A stretch of DNA of 64,000 bases, from assembly GCA_003194525.1 (NCBI GenBank), contig NBIV01000023.1, positions 372,001 to 436,000 on the forward strand, written 5' to 3'. Numbering within the stretch: position 1 is the stretch's first letter; the number at the start of each line of letters is the position of its first letter. The stretch comes from Gracilariopsis chorda (Eukaryota; Rhodophyta; Florideophyceae; Gracilariales; Gracilariaceae). A program made the translations under genes and the position numbers. The notes below the pieces were generated by a model. The model saw only the letters and a program-made list of their open reading frames with translations, did not search any database and was not told the DNA's origin. Positions 59,874-64,000 of the stretch are shown here, in pieces.

Positions 59874-61563
59874 GACCACGGATGGAGAGTTGATGGCGAT
59901 CACTACTCGCCAGCTTCCCAAATGTTCAGCCGCTCAGTGGCGGAAAGATCGCTCGAAAACAGGAATCTCGTTCGATTCTGTGTGAGCCCGAGAACCCTTC
60001 CAGCACCTCCAGCTCTGCAAACGAAGGGCGTCCCAGGCTCCAGAAGGAAAGGGATGTCGACGAAGTTGTACTTGATGCTGACGAGATATCCCTAAGCGCA
60101 TGCACGACTTGTGAAGGGCGAGAAAACGTAAAGTGTTATTTCCGGAGGACACAAAGATCACAAATGACGTGATACAAACCGGGCTGCGCCAACGTTTCAC
60201 CGTTTTAACTGTGGATTTTCATCAGAGCGTTGTATCTACTCAATGTGCTTCCATCCTCCGACGCAGGAAAATACAGTGACGCATAACTGTAGATTATTGC
60301 CCTCGGTACCCTTGCAACTGTTCTCCTCATGAAAGAAAGCCTTCAAACTCTTAACCGTTCATCCTTGGTATCAATCTGTGAAGGGTTATAGGGATAGGTT
60401 GCTAGCTGCTATCTTTGCACTGCAACTTGCAATGCAGTGCGTTCAATACATCACAGAAAATTACGATTGCGAACATTTGTCGACTTGAGTGCGGACATTT
60501 TTGTCATACGACGCGACATTTTATTCTTGTAGAGACCTAAGGATAGGATTGCTAACCTTTTCTAGAGCTTTAAATGGTTATCTGTCCGTGGTGGAACCTT
60601 TCGTATTTGTTAGAACCTGGTGTTTGTTGCAATGATGACAAAGTAGAGAGTAGTGTGCAACATGGGATCTCTTTATAAGACATGACACAACCAAGAGTGG
60701 TTTGCTAAAGGCTCTAGTTTCAGAGTGGCGCATCCTCCTCCTGACAGTGTTTCCGGATGGCCAGCTACCGCAAAATTATATATGATACGCACCCCTTCCG
60801 AATCTCCTATCCTCCATGTAAAATCATTCGAGAACACACTTAATCATACGAGGCTGTCAAAGCACAACGGACTCTACTAGCATTGTGTTAACAGCGTCTA
60901 CGAAATTTTATCTCATATCATCGTCTACTTATCTATGTTTGGTGCAGTGTATTGTATTGTATTGTAATAGATCTTGCAAGTAATGGGCTCAAGTCATCTT
61001 ACTCTGATGTCCCTTTAGAGCTACCTATGTTGCGATATCGAAGAAAAACAAACCCTCGCCTACATACTGCAGATTTTGGTGTGGACAGATGAAGCGATAT
61101 TCGGCATTACAAAAACTACGAGCTAGCCTCTACCAGTCTGAGCCCGCAGGTTCGACAAACAAGATAAGATCGATTATTGCATTGTGCCCAAGGGAGGGAC
61201 TCTGGCGTTTCCCGCGTGATCTTTCGCTCCTGTACTAGTCCATCAGAAAATGGTCAAGCTTCGCAACTCCAGATGTGCTGCCATGATCAAACCTTTCCCT
61301 CTCTCCATAGACGTGGTATCGAAGCCACGTGGTTCCCACACTTCGACAGGTTGAGTTAGGCTGAGCGAAACGTACAAGATAAGTTGAAGTTACAGAAGAG
61401 ACTGTTGAGGAACATGCTTTTACGCTTATTTTGTTAGGCTTAGTAACAGGTGTATTGTTTGTCATGGAGTTATCCGGGGCAAGAGAGTCTTGCATATCGG
61501 TACGATTAGCACACTTCTTAAAAAAACGCTTTCACAAGTAGGGGCTTCCGTGTTTTCCATCGA
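59874..61563. other. Gene-free stretch
   Basis: 1.7 kb with no supported gene. It includes TTGTATTGTATTGTATTG-like repeats near 60955 and GGTTAGCAATCC in reverse near 60550. AT-richer than the neighbouring genes. Confidence 0.45.
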
Positions 61564-62202
61564 TCACATTCCCATGCTCGGCATATTGCTTGTATTCTTG
61601 ACGTCCTCAGAAGCTTTCAGTGGTCGACTCTCATATACCGTGTTTACCGCTTCTCTTTTGTATTTTGTATACTCTCCCTTTAAGCCAATGTACATGATCT
61701 CCGTTAGATCGGCGCCAAAGTTGGTATCAACGAACAACCATAGCTTGCTGACATTCTGAAAGCGAGTATACTTCGTAGGATAGTCAACCATGCCGTCGAT
61801 ATTGTTCTCGATAAGGTCCCATTCTTGTATTGGTCTCTTGCTCGCTACACTGGAAAAATCAAGAACTTCATCATTGATATACGCTTTCATGTGAGAGGGA
61901 CTTACTCCGCCACCAGCGCCTATGATGCATATGGATTTTATCTTGACAGGCGAAACAAATGGAATGCACATCAGTAGCTGCTCATCTGCGTCACTCTTGA
62001 GAGTGGGCAGCGAAGGGTCGCAGCGTTTATACCATGGACGAAGTACATGCTTGAGTGAGTCAGGATCTGCTTCATTCAGGCAGATCAATGCTTCCGTATT
62101 GACCTGCTCAAACAGGGCCCAGGCTTCGCCACCACCGTCTTCGTCGTGATCGTGATCATGATGAGCGTGGCTGCAGGTATGGCCATGGCGTCCGTCCGCC
62201 AT
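61564..62202 (-). CDS. PITHD1: PITH-domain protein (PITHD1 family)
   Basis: 212 codons from the ATG at 62202. The first 30 residues are rich in His and Asp (GHTCSHAHHDHDHDEDGGG), as in PITHD1 proteins, and might bind metal. The PITH domain follows: ALICLNEADPDSLKHVLRPW, CDPSLPTLKSDADEQLLMCIPF, VKIKSICIIG, MKAYINDEVLDFSS, and a C-terminal FVDTNFGADLTEIMYIGLKG. PITH domains are beta-sandwiches also found at the end of thioredoxin-like TXNL1, which associates with the 26S proteasome. The exact role of the single-domain form is unclear. Confidence 0.93.
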   Translation of the reverse strand: MADGRHGHTCSHAHHDHDHDEDGGGEAWALFEQVNTEALICLNEADPDSLKHVLRPWYKRCDPSLPTLKSDADEQLLMCIPFVSPVKIKSICIIGAGGGVSPSHMKAYINDEVLDFSSVASKRPIQEWDLIENNIDGMVDYPTKYTRFQNVSKLWLFVDTNFGADLTEIMYIGLKGEYTKYKREAVNTVYESRPLKASEDVKNTSNMPSMGM

Positions 62203-62825
62203 GATGAAAGACAGGATGATATGACGCAATTCCCACGCTGCTCTTCGCTACAAACGTTCAGAGTGCAGGGGCTCCCTGTTGAATACTAGATGCGAAGACG
62301 AAATTCCTGAAGACAGCGACAGGAACATGTGCTTCGGGTCCAATGAGAGCAGGCACGTCGTGGAGAAGCAACGCTTTGATAAGCCCGGTGCATCACGGAG
62401 AGCGTTACGTCGCGTCGCTCTATCCCTGCTGTACCGATGGTACACTAGAAGGCCAGCCTTCAGGTCAGACGAGTAATCAAAAAATCACGTTTTCGGAGGC
62501 GACCGCACTTGTTCGGTGATTCTACTCCAGCAGCAAATCGTAGCCATACACGACCTACTGACGTAGATCACATACGATGTGAGTTACATACTCGCACGCT
62601 CATCAGGGACGTCCGCTCAGCAATGGTTGGAGCGCAACCACACCCTTCGCCGCTGGCCTTTTCCTTCTAACCACCGAGTGCAAACATGAGTTTCACACCG
62701 CGCATCCAATTCGGAATTGCTAGCTAGACGCTTTCAGTTTGGAGTCTACAGGTTGGACTCGTGTTCGTCGTGCCTGCGCCGCGTTCTCGTGATACGACCT
62801 CAGCCTCAATATCAGAGATACCGCA
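62203..62825. other. Divergent intergenic region PITHD1/AK-NADK
   Basis: 623 bp, no gene seen. It should hold both promoters. Confidence 0.4.
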
Positions 62826-64000
62826 ATGGAAGCATTTGCACCGCCGTTTCAAACTGCCACCAAAACTTGTCAGCAGTCTTTTAACAATGCTAAACACCGC
62901 AATTTGTTGCATCCCCAGCGCAACCGTACTGCATACCGACGACGTAGAGTGCTGAGTCTATCTGCAGAGAAGCCCAATTCGTCGCGAGAAGATGCCAAGC
63001 AATTGCAGCCATCTCGTAAAACTCGTGGCTTCTTGTTGTGGGGCCCTCCGGGTTCGGGAAAGTCAACTATATGTGAAGCCCTTTCTCATACCCATGGTCT
63101 GGTGCACATATCTACTGGTAGCTTGCTGCGCGCACATGTCTTATACGAGACTGAACTGGGAGTGAAAGCCAGACCATTCGTTAAGCAGGGCGTCCCGGTT
63201 CCTGACGATATTGTCATTCCTATGGTTCTAGAACGACTGCGACATGTAGACTGCATACGTCGCGGGTTTTTGTTGGACGGCTTTCCGAGAAACGTAGATC
63301 AACTCAATGCGCTAAACCGTGCCGGTTTCCACTACAGGATAGCATTCATGCTGCATGCCACTCGTGACACTCTTGAACGACGCATTCGCTACCGACGCCT
63401 TGACCCAGAAACTGATATATTGTATAACCTTAAGCTGCGACCCGCAGACAGCCAGGAAGTGCTTGAGCGTCTTGTGATTCTAGACAAAGACCGTGCCGCA
63501 AATGTTCCAGAACTATTCGCAAGCTATGGGCGTGCAACCGCAGAACTGTTCGAACTATTATCGCCGCGTTCTGTGCGTATTGATGCTGACCGAGCATTCG
63601 ACGATGTACTGGAAGACATCAGTTCGCACGTAGAACGAACTGGAGTTCGTCGAATGCATAAGAAACCGCGTTCCAAGACTCGAGTGGCCCCGCTCGTTGC
63701 TACCCCACCTGATTCTCTAGGAAGGGCCAACGCTGTGCGAGAACACCAAACCGGGGATCGCCCCGCATCGGCTGCCGCTGCCATGCGCACAATGAAAACT
63801 GCAACTCAAAGTGAAGTCCAGGAAAGTATTAGGTCAGGCAAGAAATCGCCGATTACACTAATACGATGTGACGGGTACATGTGCGAGCGAGAGGGCGTTG
63901 CTGACAGCCACATAGCGTTTAGAGGCGCTGCGACGGAGCAGGTTATGCTTGTGTGGAGTAGCAGACCTCGCACTGTTTTGCTGCTCGTGAAGAAGGACCC
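62826..64000 (+). CDS. Plastid-targeted adenylate kinase fused to NAD kinase (partial, cut by right edge)
   Basis: Open from the ATG at 62826 to the edge (391 codons). The leader MEAFAPPFQTATKTC with an early Phe, followed by Arg-rich sequence (AYRRRRVLSLS), is a red algal-type plastid transit peptide. The adenylate kinase domain spans about residues 67-275: P-loop WGPPGSGKST, HISTGSLLR (Ser where STGDLLR has Asp), GFLLDGFPRNVDQL, and a reduced LID region RRIRYRRLDPETD. A basic, Ala-rich linker follows. From about residue 345, LIRCDGYMCEREG and then LVWSSRPRTVLLLVKKD match the opening of plant plastid NAD kinase 2-type domains (W-x-S-x-P-x-T-x-L-L-L-x-K-K). The NADK catalytic GGDG motif would be beyond the window. 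The kinase part is firm; the NADK half is a strong but unfinished match. Confidence 0.72.
   Translation, partial: MEAFAPPFQTATKTCQQSFNNAKHRNLLHPQRNRTAYRRRRVLSLSAEKPNSSREDAKQLQPSRKTRGFLLWGPPGSGKSTICEALSHTHGLVHISTGSLLRAHVLYETELGVKARPFVKQGVPVPDDIVIPMVLERLRHVDCIRRGFLLDGFPRNVDQLNALNRAGFHYRIAFMLHATRDTLERRIRYRRLDPETDILYNLKLRPADSQEVLERLVILDKDRAANVPELFASYGRATAELFELLSPRSVRIDADRAFDDVLEDISSHVERTGVRRMHKKPRSKTRVAPLVATPPDSLGRANAVREHQTGDRPASAAAAMRTMKTATQSEVQESIRSGKKSPITLIRCDGYMCEREGVADSHIAFRGAATEQVMLVWSSRPRTVLLLVKKD

Noticed and set aside
59874-59921. Extension of dihydroxyacetone kinase upstream of 59873
   Set aside because: Would begin at a TTG; the ATG at 59873 gives the normal family N terminus.

Overview
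The window is eukaryotic nuclear DNA, most likely from a red alga, possibly a compact-genome florideophyte such as Chondrus; the species cannot be fixed from sequence alone. Three observations support this. Predicted plastid proteins start with a phenylalanine-bearing leader typical of red algal transit peptides (MTAFVSVP, MAFVSP, MEAFAPPF). Genes are close together with few introns (86-125 bp, GTRAG donors and CAG acceptors). A cyanobacterial-type tRNA(Ile)-lysidine synthase sits in nuclear DNA.

The left 30 kb is a graveyard of nested transposable elements. Element A (1-5983, minus, running off the left edge) and element B (7744-29026, plus) are copies of one chromodomain Ty3/gypsy family with LTRs of about 825 bp. 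Element C (8582-20031, minus) belongs to a related family with 913-bp LTRs. It is inserted in the primer-binding site of B and flanked by a 5-bp target duplication (TCCCG at 8577-8581 and 20032-20036). The LTRs of C differ at about five positions and those of B at roughly 4-5 percent, which agrees with the nesting order. Two older LTRs (5989-6772 and 7049-7743) and a degraded LTR-like stretch (29027-29640) lie around them. The whole block sits between two pieces of a PIF/Harbinger transposase (29855-30452 and 6859-7048). Element C carries a 613-codon open frame on the strand opposite its gag and pol. Family 1 is saturated with tiny perfect inverted repeats.

From about 31.6 kb to the right edge is a dense host gene island. 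In order it holds: a VHL beta-domain protein, an ARM-repeat protein, an ABHD10-like hydrolase that lacks its nucleophile serine, VPS45, a small hypothetical protein, ETF-ubiquinone oxidoreductase, tilS, a plastid thioredoxin (three exons), UBA5, a two-membrane-segment proline-rich protein, TRAPPC2 (three exons), the RNA helicase DDX10/Dbp4, TRAPPC9, dihydroxyacetone kinase (three exons), a PITH-domain protein, and the start of a plastid-targeted adenylate kinase that appears fused to an NAD kinase. Several neighbours converge with very short gaps (43 bp between DDX10 and TRAPPC9, 67 bp between thioredoxin and UBA5).

Functionally, VPS45, TRAPPC2 and TRAPPC9 all belong to Golgi/endosome tethering and fusion. 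Thioredoxin, the ABHD10-like protein and the AK-NADK fusion point to the plastid. ETFDH points to mitochondria. No operon logic applies. Perfect hairpins of 27-28 bp arms occur in two intergenic regions (43229-43283 and 45988-46125). No tRNA, rRNA or CRISPR was seen. Starts were set to ATG throughout.
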